A DNA stretch of 61,945 nucleotides from assembly GCA_021205095.1 (NCBI GenBank), contig JAJPYE010000050.1, positions 1-61,945 on the forward strand, read 5' to 3'. The translations under genes and the position numbers were made by a program. Shown here in pieces: positions 36,072 through 45,041 of the stretch; the stretch's first letter is position 1, and each line of letters opens with the position of its first letter. The stretch is from Oscillospiraceae bacterium (GTDB taxonomy: Bacteria; Bacillota; Clostridia; Oscillospirales; Oscillospiraceae). The notes beneath the pieces were generated by a model. That model did not search any database and was not told the DNA's origin. It was given only the letters and a program-made list of their open reading frames with translations.

Positions 36072-38141
36072 CTATGCGTTGGCCGTGGCATCCAAGGGGA
36101 TGTTCAGCGTTTCGGGAAGCTTTGCGGAATAGGGGAAGGTTATAAGAGCCTTGAACAGGTCTCCGTCCAGTATCAATTCAAGATTACCGCCCATCAGCTT
36201 GGTCAGACTCAGGGCAATGGACAGGCCAAGGCCGGAACCCTCGCTGCTGCGGGAGCTGTCCCCCCGGACAAATCGCTCCATCAGCTCCTCCGCGGGTATG
36301 TCCAGCGGGGCCTTTGATATATTCTTGATGGCAATCTCCATCTGATCCTGACGGACGGACAGATCAAAATAAGCCCGCGTTCCCGGCTGGGCATATTTCA
36401 GGATGTTGGTGATCAAATTATCCAGCACCCGCCCCAACAGACGGCCATCCGCCAGAAGAAGGACGCTGTCCTGCGGCATATGAATGACCGGCTCGATCTC
36501 GGCAGCTTGCAGGCGCTCGCTGTATTCTCCCACAAACTGCTCCAGCAGCTCCGTTACGTCCAGCTCCTCCCAATTCACCACAATAGCGCCGCTGACGGCC
36601 TTGGACGCCTCCACCACGTCCTCCGTCAGTTTTTTCAGCTTGGCGTTCTGGCGTTCCAGCACGGTGATGTATTCCCGGCGCTGCTCCACTGGCAGGCTCT
36701 CGTTTTTTAACAGGTCGATATAGTTGATGATGGAGGTCAGCGGCGTTTTCAGGTCGTGGCTGACGTTGGTAATCAGCTCGGTTTTCATCCGCTCGCTTCG
36801 CATACGCTCCTCAACGGCCAGAGCCATACCGTCCCCGATGCTGTTCAGATTCTGCCCCAAGGATTTCCACGTCAGGTGGAGCCTGCGTGTGTCCACCTTA
36901 TAGGTGAGATTTCCCTCTGCAAGAGCGGCGGATGCCGAGCGAACGGCTTTTTCCTCGCTGCACCAGCGGATGAATCCAACCAGCAGCACCACATCTGTTG
37001 CCAGCAACAGCCAAGCCAGGTAAAAAAGTATTAAGCCTCCGTAAGTATAAAACTCAACCATCGTAAAGAAGCACTGCACTCCTATAAAGACGACAATCAG
37101 CACACGCAGGATGATTCGCATTGGCAGCTTTCCAGCCAGGCGGCGCAGGAGAAGACTTTTCACAAATATCTTAGTGGCAATTTGTGTAGCCAGAATATAG
37201 CCTGCCAGGCTGACAGCCATCACCGAAAACATTGCCCTGAAAAGAGAGAAGGGCACATACAGGCTTACTGTCTTGTAGACCAGGTCAAATGTCAGATCCC
37301 ACGCACCGTTCCACAGCAGGAGGGAGCACAGATACAACCCTACCGCCAGCACTTCAAAGGGAAGGCAAAAGAGAGTTAATGGTTTCTTTCCGTTTTTTCC
37401 GGCCAGGATGGCCCCCGCCAGCGCGAACGCCAGCAGCAGAAGAGCCATGGCTCCGCCGCCCACGCACAGGGCCAAATAGTAGTCCCGGCCCGCGAATAAG
37501 CGGGTGAAGGTGAGATATTCCCCATAGCAGCCGTCATATGGCTCCACGGGAAGATTGACATAGCCGGAGATGATATAGTTGGATTCATTGTATAGATAAT
37601 ATACGGATGCGGTTTCGCCATCCTTACTATATGTTTCCGTCTCTTCCTCATAGGCTTCGGTATCGCTTGCACTGGCGTTTTCCGCTGGCAGCGGCGCTGG
37701 CGTGGCCGCCGTGACGGTATAGTCTTCGTCTGACACGCTGACCCCGGCATCCACGCTTTCGGTCAGATCAATAATCACCGTCTCGTCATAGCCAGTGCCG
37801 TAGTCCATCACATAAACGGAGTTTTCCGTGGTGGTGTCCGCCATGACCTTGCCGGTATCGATTTGTGTGATGGTATAGGAAAAGGCCTCCCCGCCGTATT
37901 CCCCCAGGGTGGTGTCCGTGGGGTCGCCCAGCCATATCAGATTTTGCGCCACATAGAACAGGCAGTCCTGGATATAATCCTGGCAGAGAGCGCTGTCCTC
38001 GAAGCCGTCTGTTCCGCCATACCAGCCGTCCTGCAAGCCATAGTTATACAGAAAGCCGCAGACAAAGCTGACTGCAACACACAGGCAGAACAGTATCAGC
38101 GCCAGCGTTCGCGCCCATCGTTTTTGGCAAAAAGATTTCAT
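36072..38141 (-). CDS. sensor histidine kinase with large ectodomain and polytopic membrane part
   Basis: The product has 689 residues. After TM1 (about 12-30) an extracytoplasmic segment of nearly 190 residues follows, which is acidic and includes a Glu/Thr-rich run. Then come about five helices (220-390), a HisKA domain with NVSHDLKTPLTS (His462) and HATPase_c with NLITNILKYA and GSGLGLSIA. The N-box Asn is kept. I start at ATG 38141, which has GAGGGGG upstream; ATG 38159 overlaps the regulator stop (ATGA) but lacks a ribosome site. Its ligand is unknown. Confidence 0.88.
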   Translation of the reverse strand: MKSFCQKRWARTLALILFCLCVAVSFVCGFLYNYGLQDGWYGGTDGFEDSALCQDYIQDCLFYVAQNLIWLGDPTDTTLGEYGGEAFSYTITQIDTGKVMADTTTENSVYVMDYGTGYDETVIIDLTESVDAGVSVSDEDYTVTAATPAPLPAENASASDTEAYEEETETYSKDGETASVYYLYNESNYIISGYVNLPVEPYDGCYGEYLTFTRLFAGRDYYLALCVGGGAMALLLLAFALAGAILAGKNGKKPLTLFCLPFEVLAVGLYLCSLLLWNGAWDLTFDLVYKTVSLYVPFSLFRAMFSVMAVSLAGYILATQIATKIFVKSLLLRRLAGKLPMRIILRVLIVVFIGVQCFFTMVEFYTYGGLILFYLAWLLLATDVVLLVGFIRWCSEEKAVRSASAALAEGNLTYKVDTRRLHLTWKSLGQNLNSIGDGMALAVEERMRSERMKTELITNVSHDLKTPLTSIINYIDLLKNESLPVEQRREYITVLERQNAKLKKLTEDVVEASKAVSGAIVVNWEELDVTELLEQFVGEYSERLQAAEIEPVIHMPQDSVLLLADGRLLGRVLDNLITNILKYAQPGTRAYFDLSVRQDQMEIAIKNISKAPLDIPAEELMERFVRGDSSRSSEGSGLGLSIALSLTKLMGGNLELILDGDLFKALITFPYSAKLPETLNIPLDATANA

Positions 38142-38155
38142 CCCATTTCCCCCTC

Positions 38156-38845
38156 TCATTCAAATTTATAGCCCTTGCCCCACACGACCTTCAAGTGCCG
38201 GGGGTTGGCGGGGTCGATTTCCACCTTTTCCCGCAGATGGCGGATATGTACGGCCACGGTGTTTTCCGTGCCCATGGGGGTATCCCGCCACACGCTGCGA
38301 TATATCTCCCGGCTGGAAAACACCTTGCCGGGGTGCTGCATGAAGAATTTCAGGATGTCGTATTCCTTGGGCGTGACCGGGACGGGTTCTCCGTCACAGG
38401 TGACGCTTTTGCTGTCATCGTCCAGCTCGATACCGCCCATACTAAGGACAGAGGGATTGGCGGTCGCCATGCCGCCAAGGGTTGCATATCGCCGCAGCAG
38501 CGCCTTGACGCGGGCCAGTACCTCCTTGGCGTTAAAGGGTTTTGTGATATAGTCGTCTGCACCCAGCTCCAGCCCTGCGATTTTGTCGTCGTCCTCTCCT
38601 TTAGCGGTCAGGAATATGACCGGAACATTATTTTGTTTCTCTCTTAGAAGCGTCAGCACCTCTGTGCCGTCCAGAACAGGTATCATGATGTCCAGCAGAA
38701 TAAGATGCACGGTCTCCGCCCCCAGCAGCTTCAGTGCCTCCCATCCGTTGCCCGCTGAAAGCACCCGATAGCCGCCGCCGGTGAGATAAATCTCAAGCGC
38801 ATGACGGATGTCATCGTCATCATCGCAAATCAGAACGGTATACAT
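38156..38845 (-). CDS. OmpR/PhoB-family response regulator
   Basis: The product has 229 residues. The receiver has the acidic pocket DDDDD, the phosphoacceptor in LLDIMIP and the Lys in ITKPF. The C-terminal winged helix contains LTPKEYDIL-type sequence (VTPKEYDILKFFM) and ends VWGKGYKFE. It is transcribed with the kinase. AAAGGAGTGAG-type ribosome site precedes the ATG. The look is VanR-like but the targets cannot be named. Confidence 0.92.
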   Translation of the reverse strand: MYTVLICDDDDDIRHALEIYLTGGGYRVLSAGNGWEALKLLGAETVHLILLDIMIPVLDGTEVLTLLREKQNNVPVIFLTAKGEDDDKIAGLELGADDYITKPFNAKEVLARVKALLRRYATLGGMATANPSVLSMGGIELDDDSKSVTCDGEPVPVTPKEYDILKFFMQHPGKVFSSREIYRSVWRDTPMGTENTVAVHIRHLREKVEIDPANPRHLKVVWGKGYKFE

Positions 38846-39081
38846 GGTCTCACTCCTTTATATCCGTCTCTACACTACCACAATTTGCGCCTGGAATAAA
38901 GAGAACAATCCTTAAGGTTTTATTATTTTTATGAGCAGCGCACTTTAAGGAAGAGGAAACGGCTCCTGACAGGGGAAACAGGGAAGGAAGTACAATAGTC
39001 CCCTTAGCGCAGTCTCGAAAATTTCCCATTACGAGCCTCTGCGTTAAGGGGACTATTCCTTCTTCCATGGGGAGGGCGACT
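38846..39081. other. intergenic region with a large palindrome
   Basis: No gene is supported. It holds the upstream region of the response regulator and the large inverted repeat described separately. A smaller inverted repeat (TCCTTAA/TTAAGGA near 38909-38952) is also present. No clean sigma-A promoter could be read for the regulator. Confidence 0.4.
38994..39057. repeat. 19-bp inverted repeat (palindromic element)
   Basis: Arms 38994-39012 and 39039-39057 are complementary over 19 bp with one G-T pair (AATAGTCCCCTTAGCGCAG type). An inner stem CTCG/CGAG continues it. There is no T-run on either side. It could be a palindromic mobile repeat, a structured RNA or a recombination site. Confidence 0.7.
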
Positions 39082-39852
39082 TTACTGTCGGCCCATACGG
39101 TCTCTCAGCTTGTCCGTTATGGCGGCCTCAAAGACAGAGCAGGCGGCGGCGTGATAGTCGTCCAGCTTGGCGGATACGTTGTCTGTGGCCACGTTGGTCT
39201 GACAATATGTGTCTACGTCCAGAATGAACTCCCGGCGGCGGTTGGGCTTGGGGTATTCGCCGTTGAAAATCCCATAGCGAATGGTGGCCCGATCGGTGCC
39301 GTAATTCAGCTCGGTAGTACACATATGTCTTGCCAGCGCCCCGTCGTTAGCGGCAAATCGAAGACCGCCCAACAGCCATGGGTTTACATAATTTTGCCAA
39401 AAATCGGCGCCCAGCCCCACGCCGGCATCTGCCTGCGGCAGCTTTATCTCATTGATATAACGCATCCCCAGCCGCCGAATGGAAAGACTGGGATATTGAG
39501 CGGCCATAGCGTCCAAAACATCCAAAAATGTGTCCCGTAGAATACCATATCCCTGGTAGCGGCGTTCCTCTAAAAATACATATTCGCTGGACATTGCGAT
39601 ACGCCGGACTTTGCCCTCTGCCCAGAAGTTGTTTTCCACATAGTTTATGGTGCGGGTGTCCTTTACCGGCCCCTGAGGGGTTTTCTGTATATGAACCTCT
39701 GACTTTGTGCGGTTCATGCGGTTACGCTGGGGAAAATCCGCCAACAGGTCAGAAAAGCTCTCCTCCGGCTGATTTACCATCGGCACCGAGCCGGAGACGA
39801 AATCCGCCCGGATAATCACCTGGGAGATAAAATTGCTGTCATAATGCGCCAT
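39082..39852 (-). CDS. TIGR04255 family protein
   Basis: The product has 256 residues and no known function. The N-terminus (YDSNFISQVIIRADFVSG), the central SSEYVFLEERRYQGYG and the RRLGMRYINEI stretch match the TIGR04255 family, which is sporadically distributed in bacteria. It is a soluble alpha/beta protein without recognisable catalytic residues. It stands alone, with its own promoter, next to the large palindrome, which suggests an accessory gene. Confidence 0.8.
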   Translation of the reverse strand: MAHYDSNFISQVIIRADFVSGSVPMVNQPEESFSDLLADFPQRNRMNRTKSEVHIQKTPQGPVKDTRTINYVENNFWAEGKVRRIAMSSEYVFLEERRYQGYGILRDTFLDVLDAMAAQYPSLSIRRLGMRYINEIKLPQADAGVGLGADFWQNYVNPWLLGGLRFAANDGALARHMCTTELNYGTDRATIRYGIFNGEYPKPNRRREFILDVDTYCQTNVATDNVSAKLDDYHAAACSVFEAAITDKLRDRMGRQ

Positions 39853-39893
39853 GAGCTGCGCCTTCCTTTCCCATCAATCGTTTAATTACCTGT

Positions 39894-39922
39894 ATTATAC
39901 TGTTTTCCGTCCAAAAAGTAAA
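39894..39922 (-). promoter_or_regulatory. sigma-A promoter of the TIGR04255 gene
   Basis: On the minus strand TTTACT (39917-39922) and TATAAT (39894-39899) are 17 bases apart, 42 bases before the start codon. Confidence 0.6.
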
Positions 39923-40011
39923 GCACGCCATGAAAGCGTTACGGAGAGAGAAAATTGTCGGCAAAAAAACACACAGAAAGTGTTTCGCATACTTATGGGT
40001 ACTTCTCACAA

Positions 40012-40042
40012 TAAAAAAGGTTCAATTTCGAAAATTGAACCT
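40012..40042 (-). terminator. terminator of the GNAT-DUF2156-udg-Nudix operon
   Basis: An 11-bp perfect stem (40018-40028 and 40032-40042) with a 3-base loop is followed, on the minus strand, by TTTTTT (40012-40017). It is about 40 bases after the GNAT stop codon. Confidence 0.8.
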
Positions 40043-40079
40043 AAAAAAACAGTATCCACTTTTTGTATCCTAATGACGC

Positions 40080-40937
40080 TCAGTCGAACGCAGGTCCCCA
40101 CCAGAAATCGTCCGGGAGAGAGCGAGAGGGGGTGGATTGGAACGAGGCCAGCATAAAAGGCCGCTCCTCGCCGGGGCCGTCGAAGAACAGCGGTGTGCGC
40201 AGGATATACTCCTCTGCCGGGCAGTAGGCGGCGGCGGCAGCGGCGGCGGCGAGTCCGTCCCCGTCAGGGTCAAGCACCTCCACCATGTGGCAGAGGTTTC
40301 CTTCTATCTCCGCGGCGGCGATGCCGCTTCCACTCATAAAGAGACCGCCATTTTGGGCCTGGTATTCCTCCAGGTCGATAAATTCAGCGGGCAGAAAGGC
40401 GTGGGGCATACCGCCCAGCAGCACCTCCCGCAGACCGCTATACTCCAAACTCCCGATGCGGGCTCCGGCCCCGTCCCGGTGGGACATCAGCTCCTCCCGC
40501 GTCATGCGTATCTCTCGGATGTAGCTGAGAGGCTTTGCGCCGGAGGCGTTTTCATAAAAGGGGTACAGCCCCGTTTCCGCCGGAAGGACGCACGCTGCGT
40601 CCGCTCGCTTATAGGCCGCCTGAACGCAAGCCTTGTATACGGCGGTGCCGATACCCCGACCCCGGTACTCCGGCAGAGTCGCCAGGGCGTAAGTATAGGC
40701 CGCGCTGAGCATGGTTTTGCGCCCGGTGAAAAGCTTTGTGCCGTCCAAAATATACATGGCGGAGACCACCTTGCCGTCGGCCTGGGCCACCATGCAGCCC
40801 TCCGCCGTCAGAAACAGGTCGTGGAAGTTGTGGATGTAGTCCTCGTCGTCCCCGAAGGCGATCTGCCACAGGGCCTTGAGCTGTTCTTTGTCCACCGCCG
40901 TCCAGGGACGAATTACGAAATCATTTGCGTTACTCAT
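40080..40937 (-). CDS. GNAT family N-acetyltransferase
   Basis: The product has 285 residues. The acetyl-CoA motif is LPEYRGRGIGTAVYKA (about 91-106). The C-terminal half is a further domain as in Eis-like or two-domain GNATs. The substrate cannot be told from the sequence. Its start overlaps the DUF2156 gene by eight bases and the four minus-strand genes from here to 42955 form one operon. Confidence 0.85.
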   Translation of the reverse strand: MSNANDFVIRPWTAVDKEQLKALWQIAFGDDEDYIHNFHDLFLTAEGCMVAQADGKVVSAMYILDGTKLFTGRKTMLSAAYTYALATLPEYRGRGIGTAVYKACVQAAYKRADAACVLPAETGLYPFYENASGAKPLSYIREIRMTREELMSHRDGAGARIGSLEYSGLREVLLGGMPHAFLPAEFIDLEEYQAQNGGLFMSGSGIAAAEIEGNLCHMVEVLDPDGDGLAAAAAAAAYCPAEEYILRTPLFFDGPGEERPFMLASFQSTPSRSLPDDFWWGPAFD

Positions 40938-41829
40938 GTATTGTCACCTTATATTTCTCCACCATGCGATCTGGCTGATAGCTCAGCTTGGACTGCCGCA
41001 GGCTTGGACGGCCTGTGTCGTCCTCCCGGTTGATCCACTGTATCTCCGGGTGATTCCGCCGTATCTGGCGGACAAACTCCCGATTCACCATGGTATAGGC
41101 TCCGTTGATGGAGGCGTATGCCTTTTCAAAATGTACGTTGAAGGTATTGCTGCTGATAACCTCCCCAATGGTAAAGGCTGCCAGCCGGTCTTCCACCCAG
41201 AGTGCGCCGCCCTCCAGGCGCAGCGCCTCATAATATTGAAAGGCACGATGAATAGCGGCGTATTCCTCATCGATACCGTCCCGCTCGTCCTCACCGCACA
41301 GGGCCATCCACTCATCCAGCAAAGTCTGACAGGCAGGCAGACTATCGGGAGTCAGAGGTTCAAAACGCCAATTATTTTCCGCCGTGAAGCGATTTATGTG
41401 ATTACGCTTGCCGTGGAGCTTTTTGCCGGACAGGGTGTCTAGCTTTTCCGCGCTGTATAGGTAGTCCCAATAGTCCCGCTCGTCCTCAATGGTGCATTTA
41501 TCGCCCCAAAGGGAGTGAACGGTGGGCAGATGCTCGCCTGTGACGCCCCGCAGGACGAAGGGAGAGCCGCTTGCCTTGGCGTGTTGGTGCATACGCTCCA
41601 AAACGGAGGCTACCGGCCCGCTGCCTACCGGCCAGGCAAAGAAGGGCTTTTCCTCATAGCAGGGCATAACGATCAGCCGTTCCTCAAACTGGCCCACCAG
41701 TTGGTGAAAGCTGTCGTCCCACAGGAATATGTTTCCAAAGTTATAGTCGGCGCTGGGGGAGTCCTCCGCCAGCACCAGGGGGTCTATCCATGACTTGTCC
41801 GCCAGGGTGACTGGGTGCAGTTCCATCAT
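40930..41829 (-). CDS. DUF2156 protein (aminoacyl-lipid transferase-like)
   Basis: The product has 299 residues. The family shares the two-GNAT fold of the C-terminal domain of MprF/lysyl-phosphatidylglycerol synthase; segments such as DYNFGNIFLWDDSF and LHGKRNHINRF are typical. It has no membrane helices, so it is probably cytoplasmic or peripheral. Substrate unknown. The ATG overlaps the uracil-DNA glycosylase stop (ATGA). Confidence 0.82.
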   Translation of the reverse strand: MMELHPVTLADKSWIDPLVLAEDSPSADYNFGNIFLWDDSFHQLVGQFEERLIVMPCYEEKPFFAWPVGSGPVASVLERMHQHAKASGSPFVLRGVTGEHLPTVHSLWGDKCTIEDERDYWDYLYSAEKLDTLSGKKLHGKRNHINRFTAENNWRFEPLTPDSLPACQTLLDEWMALCGEDERDGIDEEYAAIHRAFQYYEALRLEGGALWVEDRLAAFTIGEVISSNTFNVHFEKAYASINGAYTMVNREFVRQIRRNHPEIQWINREDDTGRPSLRQSKLSYQPDRMVEKYKVTIHE

Positions 41830-42380
41830 AATAGCTTTTGAATCTCCCGTTGTAATTGCTTTAGGTCTACGAAGGTTTCCGGCCTTTTGCCAGGGTCTCG
41901 GAGCAGGGCGGAGGGGTGGTAAAGAGCCATGGCCGGTCGGCCCTCTACAGTGAAAATCTGACCATGCTCACGGGTGATACGAAAATCCGGCTTGATAAAG
42001 GCCATGGCCGCGATGCGCCCCAGGAAAACAAACATTTTGGGGTCTACCAGGGCGATTTGCCGTCGGAGCCAGCCCATGCAGGCCGTCTGCTCATCCGGCA
42101 GCGGGTCACGGTTCCGGGGAGGACGGCATTTCACGATGTTTGCAATGTATACCTTTGTCCTGTCCAGGTTGATAATCTCCAGCATGGTATCCAGAAGCTG
42201 TCCCGCCGGGCCGACAAAGGGCTCACCCTTCAAATCCTCCTGCTCGCCGGGGCCTTCACCAATGAACATGACATCCGCTTTCTGGTCTCCTACTCCAAAG
42301 ACCAGATTATGCCTTGTGCGGCCCAGGCCGCAGCCCTGGCAGGCGGCACATTCCTTTTTCAGAGTCTCCCAGTTGTCCAT
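41826..42380 (-). CDS. udg: family 4 uracil-DNA glycosylase with Fe-S cluster
   Basis: The product has 184 residues. It excises uracil from DNA. Motif 1 is GEGPGEQED with [11 protein letters not shown], and motif 2 is HPSALLR. Four Cys of the Fe-S site are visible: CAAC near residues 11-14 and two more (NIVKC, TACMGW) near 84-100. Length is normal. The 5' end overlaps the Nudix gene by 22 bases. Confidence 0.92.
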   Translation of the reverse strand: MDNWETLKKECAACQGCGLGRTRHNLVFGVGDQKADVMFIGEGPGEQEDLKGEPFVGPAGQLLDTMLEIINLDRTKVYIANIVKCRPPRNRDPLPDEQTACMGWLRRQIALVDPKMFVFLGRIAAMAFIKPDFRITREHGQIFTVEGRPAMALYHPSALLRDPGKRPETFVDLKQLQREIQKLL

Positions 42381-42955
42381 AATTCAGTCAGCTCCGGCGT
42401 GATGATTTGGCTCCAGGTCTCCATCTGCGGAGCGGTTTCCGCCAGGGAGGACAGAGGCAGGAATCCGCCCTCCAGCTTTTCCGTCTCCCGGACGGATACG
42501 TCCCCGGTGGTGGTCAGAGTGAAGAAAAATCCCAGGTGTACGCTGCCAACGTCGTTGCTGTTGTCGTTAATCAGGCCCCGCAGAGTCAGCGTGCCGAAGT
42601 GGGACATATTCACCTCTTCTTCCACCTCACGGCGCAGACAGTTCATCAGCCAGTCGCCGTCCTTCTCGTCTGTCTGGTTGATGTGTCCGCCCACCCCAAG
42701 GCTGACCAGCCCGTGAAGACGGCTTTCACCGCCCTTGTTCAGGCGGCGGGTGGCAAAAGCCTGATCGTCCCGGAGGATGGTCACATAAGGGATAATCTGT
42801 TTATAGGAGGGATCCACCTCTGCCGCAGGCCGAGGCAAAAACTCCCCGTGGGTGGAGATCAGCTCCATGACCTCCTCCTCCCGCCCGGTGATAAGGCCGT
42901 TCGCGGACACGATGTCCCCCAAAAGAGAGGTCTTTACAGCCAATACATTTTCCAT
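42359..42955 (-). CDS. Nudix hydrolase-like protein
   Basis: The product has 198 residues. The Nudix box is present as [16 protein letters not shown] followed by RREVEEEV, with a short insertion before the REVEEEV part. It would hydrolyse a nucleoside diphosphate linked to another group; the substrate is unknown. The [16 protein letters not shown] segment precedes the box. Possible TATAAT on the minus strand at 42997-43002 lies 42 bases before the start. Confidence 0.85.
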   Translation of the reverse strand: MENVLAVKTSLLGDIVSANGLITGREEEVMELISTHGEFLPRPAAEVDPSYKQIIPYVTILRDDQAFATRRLNKGGESRLHGLVSLGVGGHINQTDEKDGDWLMNCLRREVEEEVNMSHFGTLTLRGLINDNSNDVGSVHLGFFFTLTTTGDVSVRETEKLEGGFLPLSSLAETAPQMETWSQIITPELTELWTTGRL

Positions 42956-43040
42956 GGTTCCCCTCCAAATTTTCCCAGATAGTTTTTCCTATATATATTA
43001 TAGCACGGAATTATAAAATAGAAATACGTTTTTCGGACAA

Positions 43041-45041
43041 TTATTCAAGCTCGCTTTGTCCAGTATAGAGCATATAGTACCGCCCCTTCTGGGCCAGCAG
43101 CTCCTCATGACTGCCCCGTTCCACGATTTCACCATGTTCAATGACAACAATGGCCTGGGCGTTGCGGACGGTGGATAGCCGGTGAGCGATGACGAACACT
43201 GTCCGTCCTTCCATCAGCGCGTCCATGCCCTTGTCGATCAGCTTTTCCGTGCGGGTATCGATGGAGCTGGTGGCCTCGTCCATAATCATAACCGGGTGAT
43301 TTGCCACGGCAGTGCGGGCGATGGCCAAAAGCTGGCGCTGCCCCTGGGATAGATTCTGACCGTTGCCGCTTATCATGGTGTTGTAGCCATCCGGCAGACG
43401 GGTGATAAACCCGTGGGCGTTGGCGGACTTGGCCGCCTGGATGCACTCTTCGTCCGTGGCGTCCAGCTTGCCGTAGCGAATGTTGTCCATCACCGTGCCG
43501 GTGAACAGATTGGTGTCCTGAAGCACGATGCCCAGGCTTCGGCGCAGGCCGGACTTCTGGATGTCCTTCACGTCGATGCCGTCGAAAAGGATGCGGCCTT
43601 GATCTATCTCGTAAAAACGATTTATCAGGTTCGTGATGGTGGTTTTGCCGGCGCCGGTGGAGCCGACAAAGGCGATCTTCTCGCCGGGCTTTGCCCAGAC
43701 GGTGATGTTCTTCAGCACCGGCTTTTCCGGCACATAGGAAAAGCTGACGTTTTCCAGCCGGACGTTTCCGAGAACTTCTTTATATGCAAAGCTCCCGTCC
43801 TCCTGGGGAATCTTCCAGGCCCAGAAGCCGGTTCGCTCCCCATGGCTCGTTTCCGTGATGGTTCCGTCCTCGGCCCGATTTGCGGTGACGAGGGAGACCT
43901 TGCCTTCGTCTGCCTCCGGTTCGTGGTCGATAACGGCGAAAATGCGCTCCGCGCCGGCGATAGCGGAAAACAGGTTGATAGCTTGGTTCGACATCATGTT
44001 GATGGGCATCGTCACCTGACGGATATAGTTGAGATAAACGCCGAGGGAGCCGATGGTGAACCGGCCTGCCACGGTCATAAAACCGCCCAGCACCGCCGTT
44101 ACCGCGTAGCATATATTCATGACGGCGTTCATAGTGGGCATGATGACGTTTCCAAGAAAGTTTGCGCAGATGGCGTTTTCTCGGTATTCATCGTTCAAAT
44201 CGCCGAAGTTGACCTTGGCCCGCTCTTCATAGTTGAAAGCTTTGACGACCTTCAGGCCATCCAGCATTTCCTCAATATAGCCGTTGAGGATGCCAAGCGA
44301 GGACTGCTGCTTTTTGAACAGTATCTTGGAATATTTCCCCACGCCCCGCACCAGGCCAAAGGACAGCACGATGGTGATGACTGTAACGATGAACAGCCTC
44401 CAGCTCAGGGCCAGCATTAAAACCACGGTGCCGACGAAGGTGATAATGCCGGACAAAAACTGCACGATGCCCTGCTCCAGGCACATCTGCACATTGTCCG
44501 CGTCGTTTGAGAAGCGGCTCATCAGCTCACCGTGGGTGTGCTGGTCAAAATAGGTGATGGGCATATCCTGCAACGCGGCGAAAAGGTCGCGGCGAATGGC
44601 GTTCGTTGACCACTGAGCCAACTGCATACAGGCGCGGGAGGTGAAATAGGTGGCTACCGCGCTGGCAAGATAAATGCAGGCCAGAATGGCGAGCTGCCCC
44701 GCGAGAGCGGAAAAGTTTTTCTCCGGCTGGGTGATGAGGGGGACGATATAGTCGTCTATGAGAGGTTTTAGAAAATAGCTGGCCACCAGAGAGCAGCCGG
44801 TGGAAATGAGCATCATGACGACGATAAGCACCAAAAGGCCCCGCCGTTTGCCGGCATAGCCCAAAATGCGCAGCAGCGTTCCCTTAGTGTCTTTGGGCTT
44901 GCGGAAATCCTTGCCGCCTCCGGGGCCGGGGCCATTCTCAACGTGCTTGTATATTTTGGCGTCGTTTACGTCCACGTCGTCCACGGCGAGTCGGGCCTTT
45001 AGCTGCGCCAGCACGCTTTGTCGGTTCTTTCTTTCAGCCAT
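43041..45041 (-). CDS. ABC exporter half-transporter, catalytic partner
   Basis: The product has 666 residues. An N-terminal tail of about 70 residues precedes six helices and the nucleotide-binding domain. Walker A is GSTGAGKTT and Walker B with catalytic Glu is MIMDEATSSID. The signature is LSQGQ in place of LSGGQ. With the gene at 45034 it forms a heterodimeric exporter of the BmrCD or TM287/288 type. Substrate not known. The two genes overlap by eight bases. Confidence 0.93.
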   Translation of the reverse strand: MAERKNRQSVLAQLKARLAVDDVDVNDAKIYKHVENGPGPGGGKDFRKPKDTKGTLLRILGYAGKRRGLLVLIVVMMLISTGCSLVASYFLKPLIDDYIVPLITQPEKNFSALAGQLAILACIYLASAVATYFTSRACMQLAQWSTNAIRRDLFAALQDMPITYFDQHTHGELMSRFSNDADNVQMCLEQGIVQFLSGIITFVGTVVLMLALSWRLFIVTVITIVLSFGLVRGVGKYSKILFKKQQSSLGILNGYIEEMLDGLKVVKAFNYEERAKVNFGDLNDEYRENAICANFLGNVIMPTMNAVMNICYAVTAVLGGFMTVAGRFTIGSLGVYLNYIRQVTMPINMMSNQAINLFSAIAGAERIFAVIDHEPEADEGKVSLVTANRAEDGTITETSHGERTGFWAWKIPQEDGSFAYKEVLGNVRLENVSFSYVPEKPVLKNITVWAKPGEKIAFVGSTGAGKTTITNLINRFYEIDQGRILFDGIDVKDIQKSGLRRSLGIVLQDTNLFTGTVMDNIRYGKLDATDEECIQAAKSANAHGFITRLPDGYNTMISGNGQNLSQGQRQLLAIARTAVANHPVMIMDEATSSIDTRTEKLIDKGMDALMEGRTVFVIAHRLSTVRNAQAIVVIEHGEIVERGSHEELLAQKGRYYMLYTGQSELE

